Source of the DNA: an uncultured Sphingomonadaceae bacterium
GTDB lineage: Bacteria; Pseudomonadota; Alphaproteobacteria; Sphingomonadales; Sphingomonadaceae
Assembly (NCBI GenBank): GCA_947495985.1
Contig: CANMBD010000003.1
Location: 310,001-374,000, forward strand
Direction of reading: 5' to 3'
DNA length: 64,000 nucleotides
Shown: piece after piece, positions 8,502 to 16,769 of the stretch
How positions within the stretch are numbered: position 1 is the first letter of the stretch
How the letters are laid out: every line of letters starts with the position of its first letter
Made by a program: the position numbers and the translations under genes
The notes under the pieces: model-generated
What the model was told of the DNA's origin: nothing
The model's input: only the letters and a program-made list of their open reading frames with translations
The model's database searches: none

Positions 8502-9869
8502 GGTTGTCCGCAACCTAGTGACTTTCAAGTTGGCCGTTTTTCGACGATGAAAGACCAGAAGTGCCACAAGCGCGAACAAAGCAGGGCTGGCGATCACGCC
8601 GAACACCGCGGTCGTTCCAAAATTTGCTTCGATCATGGATGCGATGACCAATGGGCCTATGATGGCTCCCACTCGGCCAATTGCGAGAGCCGAGCCCAAA
8701 CCCGTGGCACGAATTTCAGTGGGATAGTGATTGGCGACAACTGCATTCATTCCGAATTGTGCGCCTATGATGAAAGCGCCAGCGCAGAAAATAACGGCCA
8801 AGACGGCCACTGGATTCGGTCCAACAAATCCTATCAATCCGACGAAAAAAGCAGCACCAAGATAGGATATTGATAGCGGCAGGGTAGAACCAAATTTGTC
8901 TGCCCCCAAAGCAAAAACAAGTCCACCCAACATGCCGCCCAGATTGAGTCCAACCGCAGCGTAAATTGATTGGTCGGCAGTCATTCCTGAAGCACGCATA
9001 ACCGTTGGAAGCCAATTCAACAGTCCATAGAGGACAAGCAAATTGCAGAAGAAAACAAGCCACAACAGAGCAGTGGAGATTGCTTGGTTTGTTGAAAATA
9101 ACTCTCTTATGGTTCCCTGATTTTTATGCCGCTTCGATAGAAGTCGAACTTCTTCATTGGTGTTGAATTCCGGATCAATCTGAGCGAACCATTTTATCAT
9201 CTTCTTCCTGCTCTTCCCGGGACGATCTGCTTTTCGCGCCATAAAATGCAAAGATTCTGGCAAGAGGCCGACAATGATGGGAATGAGAAGGAGAGGGGCG
9301 ATGCCGCCGAATAGAAAAACCGCTCTCCATCCATATTCTGCAACAATCACACTGCTAAGAATTCCTCCAATGACGGCGCCAAAGGGAAATCCTACAAACA
9401 TCATTGTCATCAAAATGGTGCGGTGTCGTTCAGGAGCATATTCAGCGGTCAGCACGTTGATACTGGGCATGGCAGCGCCGAGACCAATGCCTGCTAGGAA
9501 TCGCAGTATCAACAAAACCTCTACCGAATGCGCTACCGCACAAGCAATTGTGAAACCTCCAATCAGTCCGCACGCACAGATTATGACTGGCTTTCGACCG
9601 TAACGATCTGAAAATGGGCCGGAGCCAAGGGCACCGATCATAAGGCCAGCAAGTCCTGCGGCGAAGATTCGTCCTAACTCTATCGGGTTAGCTCCAAACT
9701 CGTCCGAGATATTTGGTCCGACGAAGGCAATGGCCTGCGTATCAAATCCGTCGAGCAAGGCAATGACGAAGCAGATTATAACAACCCGCCATTGCAGACT
9801 GGAGATTGGGAGGACATCCAAACGATCAGCCACATGAACAATGCTGGGACTGGACTTCGGTAGAGTCAC
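8496..9869 (-). CDS. MFS transporter, aromatic acid:H+ symporter (AAHS) family
   Basis: The product has 457 residues and 12 predicted membrane helices. The first helix carries ALLDGFDTQAIAFVGP, the signature of the AAHS family (PcaK, BenK, MhpT, gentisate carriers) with its essential Asp. The loop 2-3 motif GPFSDRYGRKPV follows. The start is a GTG at 9869 preceded by GAGAGG. It should import an aromatic carboxylate across the inner membrane by proton symport. It lies 19 nt downstream of the FAH-family gene and is probably co-transcribed with it from the palindrome-bearing promoter at 10.69 kb. It suggests that the aromatic substrate or an intermediate reaches the cytoplasm as an acid. Confidence 0.85.
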   Translation of the reverse strand: MTLPKSSPSIVHVADRLDVLPISSLQWRVVIICFVIALLDGFDTQAIAFVGPNISDEFGANPIELGRIFAAGLAGLMIGALGSGPFSDRYGRKPVIICACGLIGGFTIACAVAHSVEVLLILRFLAGIGLGAAMPSINVLTAEYAPERHRTILMTMMFVGFPFGAVIGGILSSVIVAEYGWRAVFLFGGIAPLLLIPIIVGLLPESLHFMARKADRPGKSRKKMIKWFAQIDPEFNTNEEVRLLSKRHKNQGTIRELFSTNQAISTALLWLVFFCNLLVLYGLLNWLPTVMRASGMTADQSIYAAVGLNLGGMLGGLVFALGADKFGSTLPLSISYLGAAFFVGLIGFVGPNPVAVLAVIFCAGAFIIGAQFGMNAVVANHYPTEIRATGLGSALAIGRVGAIIGPLVIASMIEANFGTTAVFGVIASPALFALVALLVFHRRKTANLKVTRLRTTL

Positions 9870-9888
9870 TGGCGCAGCCTCTCGCTGC

Positions 9889-10584
9889 TCATTCCGGCTT
9901 TTCCACCAGGATTTCGAGATCTGTCAGTTGGTCGATTTCCACCAGGATTTTGTCGCCTGGATCCACCGGGCCGACACCTGCTGGAGTTCCGGTCATAATG
10001 ATGTCACCAGCGCGCAGCTCATAGAGTTGCGACAGATGAGAGATTATTTCGTCAACCGACCAGATCAGGTCTCTCAAATCAGCTTGTTGCTTGACCTTGC
10101 CATTCACCATGAGGCGTATGCTCCCACTGTTTAGAATTCCGGTTTCTGAAACCAGATGCAACGCACCTAAAGGGGCAGAGCGCTCGAAATTTTTGCCGGT
10201 ATCCCATGGACGACCTTGTTCTCGTGCAGTGAGTTGTAGATCTCTGCGGGTCATATCCAGTCCTACTCCATATCCTGCAATATGTTGGTGTGCATCGGAT
10301 ACTGGAATGTCTTTGCCCCCCCCACTCAAGGCAACCACAAGCTCTGCTTCGAAATGATAATTATTGGTGCCTGGGGGATAAGCTATACTGTCACCAGACG
10401 GCACATAACTCTCTGGAAATTTGGTGAAGAAAAACGGTGGATCGCGATCGGGGTCTTTGCCCATTTCCTTGGCATGAGCAGCATAGTTCCGGCCAACGCA
10501 GAATATTCTCACAATGGGAAATTCTTGTTTCCCATCCGCAGTATTCCATAACACAGCAGGCGGGCGTTCGTGCGTCAATGTCAT
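9889..10584 (-). CDS. Fumarylacetoacetate hydrolase family protein, fumarylpyruvate hydrolase-like
   Basis: The start at 10584 has AAGGAAAAA just upstream; 32 further upstream codons are open but unlike the family. The product has 231 residues, the length of single-domain fumarylpyruvate hydrolases and acylpyruvases. IFCVGRNYAAHAKEMG, PFFFTKFPESY, HFEAELVVAL (metal-binding Glu residues) and GYGVGLDMTRRDLQ are family hallmarks. The enzyme would split fumarylpyruvate to fumarate and pyruvate, the last step of the gentisate pathway, after the zeta GST. The pyruvate could feed the adjacent PDH complex. Another 2,4-dioxo acid substrate is possible. Confidence 0.8.
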   Translation of the reverse strand: MTLTHERPPAVLWNTADGKQEFPIVRIFCVGRNYAAHAKEMGKDPDRDPPFFFTKFPESYVPSGDSIAYPPGTNNYHFEAELVVALSGGGKDIPVSDAHQHIAGYGVGLDMTRRDLQLTAREQGRPWDTGKNFERSAPLGALHLVSETGILNSGSIRLMVNGKVKQQADLRDLIWSVDEIISHLSQLYELRAGDIIMTGTPAGVGPVDPGDKILVEIDQLTDLEILVEKPE

Positions 10585-10685
10585 GCTTTTTCCTTCACTA
10601 GTTTGATTGAACATTGGCTTTGTTAAGTTTTGCCGATTTTGTACGAAACGGGCGTTGGGCGGCGGAAATACTACCCGCAAAGCTA

Positions 10686-10706
10686 TATTTTATAGCCTAT
10701 AAAATA
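10686..10706. promoter_or_regulatory. Cluster palindrome, perfect 9-bp arms (TATTTTATA-GCC-TATAAAATA)
   Basis: This is a perfect inverted repeat of nine bases with spacer GCC, carrying the TTTATA-N3-TATAAA core. It lies between the FAH gene (minus strand) and the TonB receptor gene (plus strand), about 100 and 160 bp from their starts. A second copy follows 23 bp away, centre to centre, about two helical turns, which would allow two dimers to bind on the same face. Confidence 0.75.
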
Positions 10707-10711
10707 ATATA

Positions 10712-10726
10712 TTGATAAGGTATAAA
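10712..10726. promoter_or_regulatory. Second cluster palindrome copy (TTGATA-AGG-TATAAA)
   Basis: TTGATAAGGTATAAA matches the element with one mismatch in the left arm. Together with the perfect copy just upstream it makes this the only tandem site in the window. It may overlap the promoter of the TonB receptor gene. Confidence 0.55.
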
Positions 10727-10868
10727 TAAAATGCTAGTTGAAGTCAAACTGGCCATCTTGAGAGCCAGAGTTTGAAAATTTTTGGGATGTTTTTGTTGAG
10801 ATTTAATCCCAATTAAACCGAAGGCCCCCAACGAGAAAATTCGGGCCTCGAATGCAGGGAGACCAGTG

Positions 10869-13130
10869 ATGAACAGACAAGGCTATAAAAATTCTATTGG
10901 CGCGATCACGGTTTGTCTGTGCATTGCCGGTTCGCCAGCCGTGATGGCACAGCAGACGGGGGGAGCAGAAGATTCTGCAAGCAATGAAATTGTGGTCACC
11001 GCGCAGCGCCGCGAACAATCACTGAAAGATGTGCCTATTGCTGTGAGTGCATTTTCTTCGGAACAAATCGACAATTATCAAATTGAAGGGCTGGGTGACT
11101 ATGCCGCACTCACCCCGAACTTGGGATTCACCGATGGCGGTTCACCCATTCAAAAAGAGATATCCATACGCGGCGTGTCGAACATCGGCGGCACGGTTGC
11201 TCCTGTCGCAATCTATGTCGATGAGTTCAACACGACAGCAGCCGATTTCGGTTCGGCCTTCGACGTCAATCTATTGGACATCGAACGAATTGAAGTTCTT
11301 CGCGGCCCGCAAGGGACTCTATTCGGGCGTAATGTTTCCGGTGGGGCCATCAGTATTACCACCAAAAAGCCTTCAGACGTGCTTGAAGGTAATGTTGAAG
11401 CGGAATATGGCAGCTTTGATCATTATCGGGTGAAAGGCGCAATCAATATCCCAATTGCCGATGGGCTCGCATTTAGGACCACCGCATTTTACGAACAAAA
11501 TGACGGATTTCTTGAAAATCGTGGTCCTTCCGGTCAGTCAAATGACATTGAGACTTGGGGTGTCAGGGGCGCTATTCGGTTTGAGCCATCTGACGATCTT
11601 GTGATCGATGCTACCGCAACATATATCGAATTTGAGCAAGGCTTGAATAGCCAGGTTCCAACAGGGCAATTGTCTGATTTCATCAGCGCGAATGGCTTTC
11701 CCGTCGACCCATTTGGTGCCTATGCTGATATTGGTTTTTTTCCAGACAATCGAAATGTTGTGAGTACAAACGATGAGACGCGTTCTTTTCGTGATACTCT
11801 TATTTTGACGGGCCGGATCGAAAAGGACTTTGGTCCCGTGACGGGCATTTTGAATGTCGGCTATATGGAGCTTGATTCTGATTTCTCGCTCGATGCAGAC
11901 TTCACCCCAAATAGTTTTTTCATCTTCCCCAACGATAGCAACAACGGAACCACATATAGTGTGGAGCCAAGACTGCAATCAAACGCCGGTGGTGATTTCG
12001 ATTGGACCATCGGAGCGATTTACGCAAAAGATGAGGTCGATGGAGCTGCCGGGAATATTCTGCAAGAAGACTTGATTGTTGGCCTCTTTGGCTTCCCGCC
12101 GGAATTTGCACCTGTGGTTGTAGAAGACACAGAAAGCGGAACGATAGTTGAAACATTATCGGTTTTTGGGGACGTCACATGGAGGCCAGCAAGCAGGCTC
12201 TCTCTATCGGCTGGATTGCGATACTCCAGCGAGGAGGTGACTGAGATATTTGTTGAGAACCCTGTTTTCGATATATTTGTTGGAGCACCGGATCCAGGAT
12301 CTTCAGCACGCGGGTCCCGCACTTTCAATACGGTTTCTGCAAGAATATCGGGCGTTTACGAATTGACCGATGACGTGAATTTATACGCTACAATTTCTCG
12401 CGGCGTTCGCCCGGGAGGATTCAACGTGGAGGCGCTTAGTACGCCGGGCCTGCCAGACTCCTATGGCAGTGAAACGGTGATGAATTATGAAGCAGGATTG
12501 AAGGGTACATTGTTTGATGGCTCACTGAGATTTTCGCTGGCCGGTTACTATTTGGATTGGTCAGATTTGCAGAATGACAGCGTGTTTTTTGTCCCCGGTA
12601 CAGTCAATGGTTTTGTCGTGACGACATCGGCTGGTGGTGCGAGAAGCTTTGGACTTGAGGCGGAATTCAACGCTTCAGTGGTTGACAATTTGACTATTGA
12701 CGGTGGCTTTGGCGTTCAAGATGCACAGTTCGATGATTTCCAGACGATAGACGGTATTGGAAATCCGGTTGATGCATCTGGAAATGACCTCCCGCTATCG
12801 TCGGATTTTACAGGAAATATTGCTGCTCAGTATAACCTTCCCGTATCCGACGATTTGGAATTGTTCCTGCGAGGAGAGTTTGCATATCGATCCAGCTATT
12901 TCGAGAGTGCGCTCAATCGTTCAACATTTGGGGACAAAGTGCCGGGATACGAAACAGTGAACTTGCGGGCCGGGTTTGAATATCAGGATATCAAAATTAC
13001 GGCTTATGGTGAAAACCTTACTGAAAAGCGCCAGAATGTCGGTTTCATTCAAGGTACCGCTGGATTGGTCGGAATTTTGGCGACTGTCCGTCCGCGTCGT
13101 TTCGGGGTTCGCGCCAGCTTCAATTTTTGA
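10869..13130 (+). CDS. TonB-dependent outer membrane receptor
   Basis: The product has 753 residues from the ATG at 10869, with GGGAGA upstream. A signal peptide ends near AVMAQQ. A TonB-box-like segment NEIVVTAQRREQSLKDVPIAVSAF and the plug domain (ERIEVLRGPQGTLFGRN, GGAISITTKKP) follow, then a 22-strand beta barrel ending in RASFNF with a C-terminal Phe. In sphingomonads such receptors often sit with catabolic genes and import bulky substrates. No Fur site is visible; instead the promoter has two copies of the cluster palindrome, which ties the receptor to the pathway rather than to iron. It probably takes up the pathway substrate, which would then be larger than a simple aromatic acid. Confidence 0.9.
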   Translation: MNRQGYKNSIGAITVCLCIAGSPAVMAQQTGGAEDSASNEIVVTAQRREQSLKDVPIAVSAFSSEQIDNYQIEGLGDYAALTPNLGFTDGGSPIQKEISIRGVSNIGGTVAPVAIYVDEFNTTAADFGSAFDVNLLDIERIEVLRGPQGTLFGRNVSGGAISITTKKPSDVLEGNVEAEYGSFDHYRVKGAINIPIADGLAFRTTAFYEQNDGFLENRGPSGQSNDIETWGVRGAIRFEPSDDLVIDATATYIEFEQGLNSQVPTGQLSDFISANGFPVDPFGAYADIGFFPDNRNVVSTNDETRSFRDTLILTGRIEKDFGPVTGILNVGYMELDSDFSLDADFTPNSFFIFPNDSNNGTTYSVEPRLQSNAGGDFDWTIGAIYAKDEVDGAAGNILQEDLIVGLFGFPPEFAPVVVEDTESGTIVETLSVFGDVTWRPASRLSLSAGLRYSSEEVTEIFVENPVFDIFVGAPDPGSSARGSRTFNTVSARISGVYELTDDVNLYATISRGVRPGGFNVEALSTPGLPDSYGSETVMNYEAGLKGTLFDGSLRFSLAGYYLDWSDLQNDSVFFVPGTVNGFVVTTSAGGARSFGLEAEFNASVVDNLTIDGGFGVQDAQFDDFQTIDGIGNPVDASGNDLPLSSDFTGNIAAQYNLPVSDDLELFLRGEFAYRSSYFESALNRSTFGDKVPGYETVNLRAGFEYQDIKITAYGENLTEKRQNVGFIQGTAGLVGILATVRPRRFGVRASFNF

Positions 13131-13320
13131 TGCTAAGATTTGATTGTTGAGGGCCTTTTGTCGGATTGGACATAAGGATGCAAATCTAGGTTACACATGC
13201 AGCGGGTATCATCTTCATGGAACTCGCTTCATGCAAACATCCAGATCAGTAACGATATTGCTAACTTTTAATATTGCTTCCAAGCAACCTTGAATCTCAA
13301 CATAGCAGATCTACTTTGCA

Positions 13321-13983
13321 TCAACTTGGATTGCTTTTTTCGATACCCTTTGTGATCAATTCAATGCCTTGTTTCAGCCTATCAAATGGATTGATTTCGG
13401 AGGTCTCCCTATCAAATACGAGGGCCAAGGGCACATCACCATAATCGTCAGGGCTAAGAAGTGACAAAGGACTATTGTTCTTCCTTTTGGGGCCGATGTT
13501 GGCGCTGGTATCGTGCCATGAAAAAAATCCAAAAACATAGTGGTTAAACTGAAACACATACATTGCAGAATCTTTGTGACTGAAACCTGATCGTACGAAG
13601 ACTTTCATCCAAAGTTCGGCCAATCGCTGCGCGCCGCGCATATATGGGCCATATGTTTGAAGGTGGCCTGCAACACCGGAATATTTGGAGAACATTTCCG
13701 AATAAATATCAACGAACATCGGAACAGCTTCTGTCCAATGTTCACCTTCAACATTTTCTATTTTATCGGCAATATCATTGCATATGGTATCTACCACATC
13801 CAAGACCAGCGCATCACGATTGCTATAGTGATGATAAACCGCCGGTTGGCTGACGCCTAACGCCTGTCCAATCGCTTTGGTTGTAAGGGCATCCAGTGAG
13901 TCATTGACGACAAGACTAAGTGCCGCGTCAATGATGCTCTTCTTAGAAAGCTCAATGCCGTCAGATTTTTTCCGCCTAGCCAT
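13321..13983 (-). CDS. TetR-family transcriptional regulator
   Basis: The product has 220 residues. The N-terminal helix-turn-helix is typical of TetR (SKKSIIDAALSLV, then LTTKAIGQALGVSQPAVYHHYSNRDALVLDVVD), followed by an all-helical ligand-binding and dimerisation domain. It is divergent from the MFS operon, with a TTTATA-N3-TATAAA palindrome 62 bp from its start. TetR proteins normally repress their own divergent promoter by binding such palindromes. This makes it the prime candidate for the regulator that reads the repeated operator across 1.7-29.3 kb. That link is inference from position and symmetry. Confidence 0.88.
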   Translation of the reverse strand: MARRKKSDGIELSKKSIIDAALSLVVNDSLDALTTKAIGQALGVSQPAVYHHYSNRDALVLDVVDTICNDIADKIENVEGEHWTEAVPMFVDIYSEMFSKYSGVAGHLQTYGPYMRGAQRLAELWMKVFVRSGFSHKDSAMYVFQFNHYVFGFFSWHDTSANIGPKRKNNSPLSLLSPDDYGDVPLALVFDRETSEINPFDRLKQGIELITKGIEKSNPS

Positions 13984-14044
13984 TCAAAAATCCCTTCTAA
14001 AATCCACCTATTGAAACAGTCAGAGATTGACAAGGCGTCGTAAT

Positions 14045-14059
14045 TTTATACAGTATAAA
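14045..14059. promoter_or_regulatory. Cluster palindrome at tetR/MFS divergent promoter (TTTATA-CAG-TATAAA)
   Basis: A perfect six-base-arm copy lies between tetR (minus strand) and the small ORF/MFS operon (plus strand). It is 16 bp upstream of the small ORF start, so it may overlap the promoter, as expected for a repressor operator. As the copy next to the regulator gene, it is the best guide to which protein binds the motif. Confidence 0.75.
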
Positions 14060-14074
14060 TAAAAGAGGGTTTTG

Positions 14075-14182
14075 ATGCAAGATTACGCACTTAGAGTTGA
14101 CGGGAAGTTTGAGGTTCTGTCGCCCGGCGATCGAGATTTCGTTGATGGAAACGCTAAAGAGCGAGGCCCAAATAATGTGTGA
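14075..14182 (+). CDS. Small 35-residue ORF leading the MFS operon
   Basis: The ORF starts at an ATG with AGAGGG 5 nt upstream, a better ribosome site than that of the following MFS gene. It encodes an acidic, hydrophilic peptide (MQDYALRVDGKFEVLSPGD at the N-terminus, ending GPNNV) and stops 3 nt before the first possible MFS start (GTG 14186). I do not recognise it. It could be a real small protein, a leader peptide coupling translation to the transporter, or chance. Its position directly after the operator, as first gene of the operon, is the main support. Confidence 0.4.
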   Translation: MQDYALRVDGKFEVLSPGDRDFVDGNAKERGPNNV

Positions 14183-14218
14183 TTTGTGCACGGAGATAAA
14201 AAGAAGCTGGAATGGTGC

Positions 14219-15577
14219 ATGCCGATGAGTATCGCGCCAGCCAAGCGTGATGTTTCGGGATGGCCTTCTTTAGCAAGTGCCTGGACAACGGTAGTTGTAT
14301 TAACCGTTGCCTACACAATTGCTTATACAGACCGGCTGATAATCTCGCTGTTGATCGATCCGATCAAAGCAGATCTAGCACTTTCTGATACACAAATCAG
14401 CCTCATTGTAGGTGCCGCTTTCGCGATTTTCTATTCAGTCTTTGGACTACCAATTGCTCGTTATGCAGACCGGGGAAACCGCCGGGTGCTTCTAATTGTG
14501 AGCGCTCTGTTGTGGAGTCTGATGACATTTCTTTGCGGGCTGGCTGTAGGGTTTTGGACCCTCTTTATAGCACGCATCGGGGTTGCAATTGGCGAAGCAA
14601 GCATCGCACCATCTTCGCTCTCACTTATTGCGGACAATTTTCCTGCAGAGAAACGGTCTTTACCAATCAGTATCTGGGTCTTGGGTGCAGTTTTTGCTTC
14701 GGTAGCAGCCTATGGCGGCGGCGGTGTTCTGATCTCTGACACTGGCCCGCTGGCCGGATTGCTTGATTATCTGGGGCTGGAATATTCTCTTTGGCGCGCA
14801 GTATTCATGCTGCTTGGCATTCTCGGTGTCCCTCTTGCTTTCCTGATTGCTGCGATCAAGGAGCCAGCACGGCACGGTGTGACCGATAGCGAGACCTCTG
14901 GGCAGGTTACGCTACGTGAACTGAAAGAATATGTTGGAACTAACGCATCAACTTTTCTGACCTTTTTTGTAAGCGCCGGTTTGGCTTTACTAGTCCTCGA
15001 CGGTTGTTTCATCTGGTTGCCTAGTGCCTTGGTGCGCATTCACGGAATGTCGCTTTCCGAGGCAGGGGCTGCTCTCGCTGTAATTGCGCTGATTTTCGGT
15101 TTGATTGGGCCGTTAGGTGCCGGATATTTAAACCAAAGGTTCTATAATGCTGGGCATGTAGATGCTCCAGTTCGCGTCATGCTTATTCTGGTTGGTTTGG
15201 GTTGCGTCGGGATGTTCGTCGCCACTCTGGCAACGGATTTCATTGTGATGATGTTCGGATATGGACTGGTCATAAGTGGCTTGGCCGGAGCCAGTACGCT
15301 GCCTCAAATTGCAATTCAGCTCGTTGTTCCGAACAACATGCGAGCGCAGATTAGCGCGGGTTTCTTCTTTCTCGCCAATATTGTTGGCTTTGGCATGGGG
15401 CCAACGTCGGTCGCCATATTTAACGATTATGTTTTTCGAAATGAGGCGATGATCGTTTGGTCCATGTTCGCTGTTGGAATGATTTTCCTTCCTATCGCCA
15501 TTGTTCTGCTGTTTGCTGGCTTGGTTCCATTTCGAAAGCTCGCCGGTTCAGCCATCGACGCTGAAAAATATTCATAA
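14219..15577 (+). CDS. MFS transporter, Spinster-like family
   Basis: The product has about 452 residues from the ATG at 14219. A GTG at 14186 (463 residues), nearly touching the small ORF stop, is an alternative. Twelve hydrophobic segments are visible. The first helix reads AYTIAYTDRLIISLLI and loop 2-3 reads ARYADRGNRRVLL; ARIGVAIGEASIAPSSLSLIAD in helices 4-5 is characteristic of the Spinster-like carriers common in sphingomonad catabolic clusters. It would move a pathway substrate across the inner membrane. It begins an operon of at least six genes that runs to 20842 with almost no gaps. Confidence 0.82.
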   Translation: MPMSIAPAKRDVSGWPSLASAWTTVVVLTVAYTIAYTDRLIISLLIDPIKADLALSDTQISLIVGAAFAIFYSVFGLPIARYADRGNRRVLLIVSALLWSLMTFLCGLAVGFWTLFIARIGVAIGEASIAPSSLSLIADNFPAEKRSLPISIWVLGAVFASVAAYGGGGVLISDTGPLAGLLDYLGLEYSLWRAVFMLLGILGVPLAFLIAAIKEPARHGVTDSETSGQVTLRELKEYVGTNASTFLTFFVSAGLALLVLDGCFIWLPSALVRIHGMSLSEAGAALAVIALIFGLIGPLGAGYLNQRFYNAGHVDAPVRVMLILVGLGCVGMFVATLATDFIVMMFGYGLVISGLAGASTLPQIAIQLVVPNNMRAQISAGFFFLANIVGFGMGPTSVAIFNDYVFRNEAMIVWSMFAVGMIFLPIAIVLLFAGLVPFRKLAGSAIDAEKYS

Positions 15578-15592
15578 GCTGGAGTACCTATC

Positions 15593-16768
15593 TTGTACGA
15601 ATCCTTGTTTGAAATTTCGGAATATCAGTCACGATTGGAGCGGCTTCGGAATGCCATGGATTCCAATTCTGTCGACATGCTGGTTATCTGCGATCCCAAC
15701 AATATTTTTTATATCAGCGGCTATAATGGAATGTCCCATTATGTTCCTCAGGCGCTAATAATTACTCCTTCTCGGCATATGCTGGTGTTGCGAGAAATGG
15801 ATGTTCGTGGAGCCAATATTACCAGTTGGTTCGATAGCTCAATGATTGTCGGTTATGACGACCGCTATTTGATGTCTTCCGAAGAGACGCCTTGGCATTT
15901 CATCACAAACCAGATGGCATCACTAAACTCATTGAACGGTAATATTGGTTATGACCGATCCGGAACATTCATATCCCCTGCAAGTTGGGACGTAATTGCT
16001 TCTTTGCTACCCAATGCGAAACTTGAGGACACAACGCTGATGACCAATTGGGTGCGGGCAGAAAAATCATCCTCTGAAATCGCGTATATGCGCGAGGCTG
16101 GTGCCGTTAGCGATGCTGCATTAGAGGCGGGCATCGGTTTTATTGCTCCCGATGCAAGAGAATGTGACGTGGCCGGAGAAATTACAAAAACCCTGATCGC
16201 CGGAACGAAATCTTTCGGCGGTGGGATCGCATATCCGCCAAATATGCCGGCGGGAGATCGGGTTGTCACTCCGCATCTGCTTTGGACCGACAGTCCATAT
16301 GGGCAAGACACGCAGGTAAATATTGAAGTTGGAGGGATGCGTCACTGGTATACATCTCCCGCTTCCCGGACGGTTTGTCTGGGGAAGCCAACAGATGGTT
16401 TACTGCGTTTGGAGGAAGCTACGATCAGTGGGATGGAAGCGGCGCTTGCAAAAGTCGCACCAGGGGTAGCCTGTGAAGAAATTGAACTCAGTTTTCGCCA
16501 GCAAACAAAAAAATTCGGCTACGAAAAAATCTCACGTATTGGATATGCAGTAGGTCTCGGCTTCCTGCCCCCAGGGTGGATAGAGATGACCTCAAGTCTC
16601 GCGCCGGGAGACAAGACAATCATGAAACCTGGCATGACCTATCACATGATGCTTGGAATGTGGTTCGGGGATGAAAACCTGGTCGTGAGTGAGAGCTTTG
16701 TGGTTACCGAGACAGGTGCAGAATCGTTCAGCAAACTTCCGCGCCAAATTTCAGTGAAGGAATTGTAG
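15593..16768 (+). CDS. M24-family metal-free hydrolase, DoeA/creatinase-like
   Basis: The product has 391 residues from a TTG at 15593 with CTGGAG upstream; no ATG fits before residue 21. An N-terminal creatinase-type domain (MLVICDPNNIFYISGYNGMSHYVPQALI) is followed by the pita-bread domain. The C-terminal half has GYAVGLGFLPPGWIEMTSSL and PGMTYHMMLGMWF, close to ectoine hydrolase DoeA/EutD, and lacks the full Asp-Asp-His-Glu-Glu metal set of true aminopeptidases. DoeA opens the ring of ectoine. With a DoeB-like deacylase two genes on, ring opening of ectoine, hydroxyectoine or a related cyclic amide is likely. Creatinase activity is an alternative. Confidence 0.75.
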   Translation: MYESLFEISEYQSRLERLRNAMDSNSVDMLVICDPNNIFYISGYNGMSHYVPQALIITPSRHMLVLREMDVRGANITSWFDSSMIVGYDDRYLMSSEETPWHFITNQMASLNSLNGNIGYDRSGTFISPASWDVIASLLPNAKLEDTTLMTNWVRAEKSSSEIAYMREAGAVSDAALEAGIGFIAPDARECDVAGEITKTLIAGTKSFGGGIAYPPNMPAGDRVVTPHLLWTDSPYGQDTQVNIEVGGMRHWYTSPASRTVCLGKPTDGLLRLEEATISGMEAALAKVAPGVACEEIELSFRQQTKKFGYEKISRIGYAVGLGFLPPGWIEMTSSLAPGDKTIMKPGMTYHMMLGMWFGDENLVVSESFVVTETGAESFSKLPRQISVKEL

Positions 16769-16769
16769 C

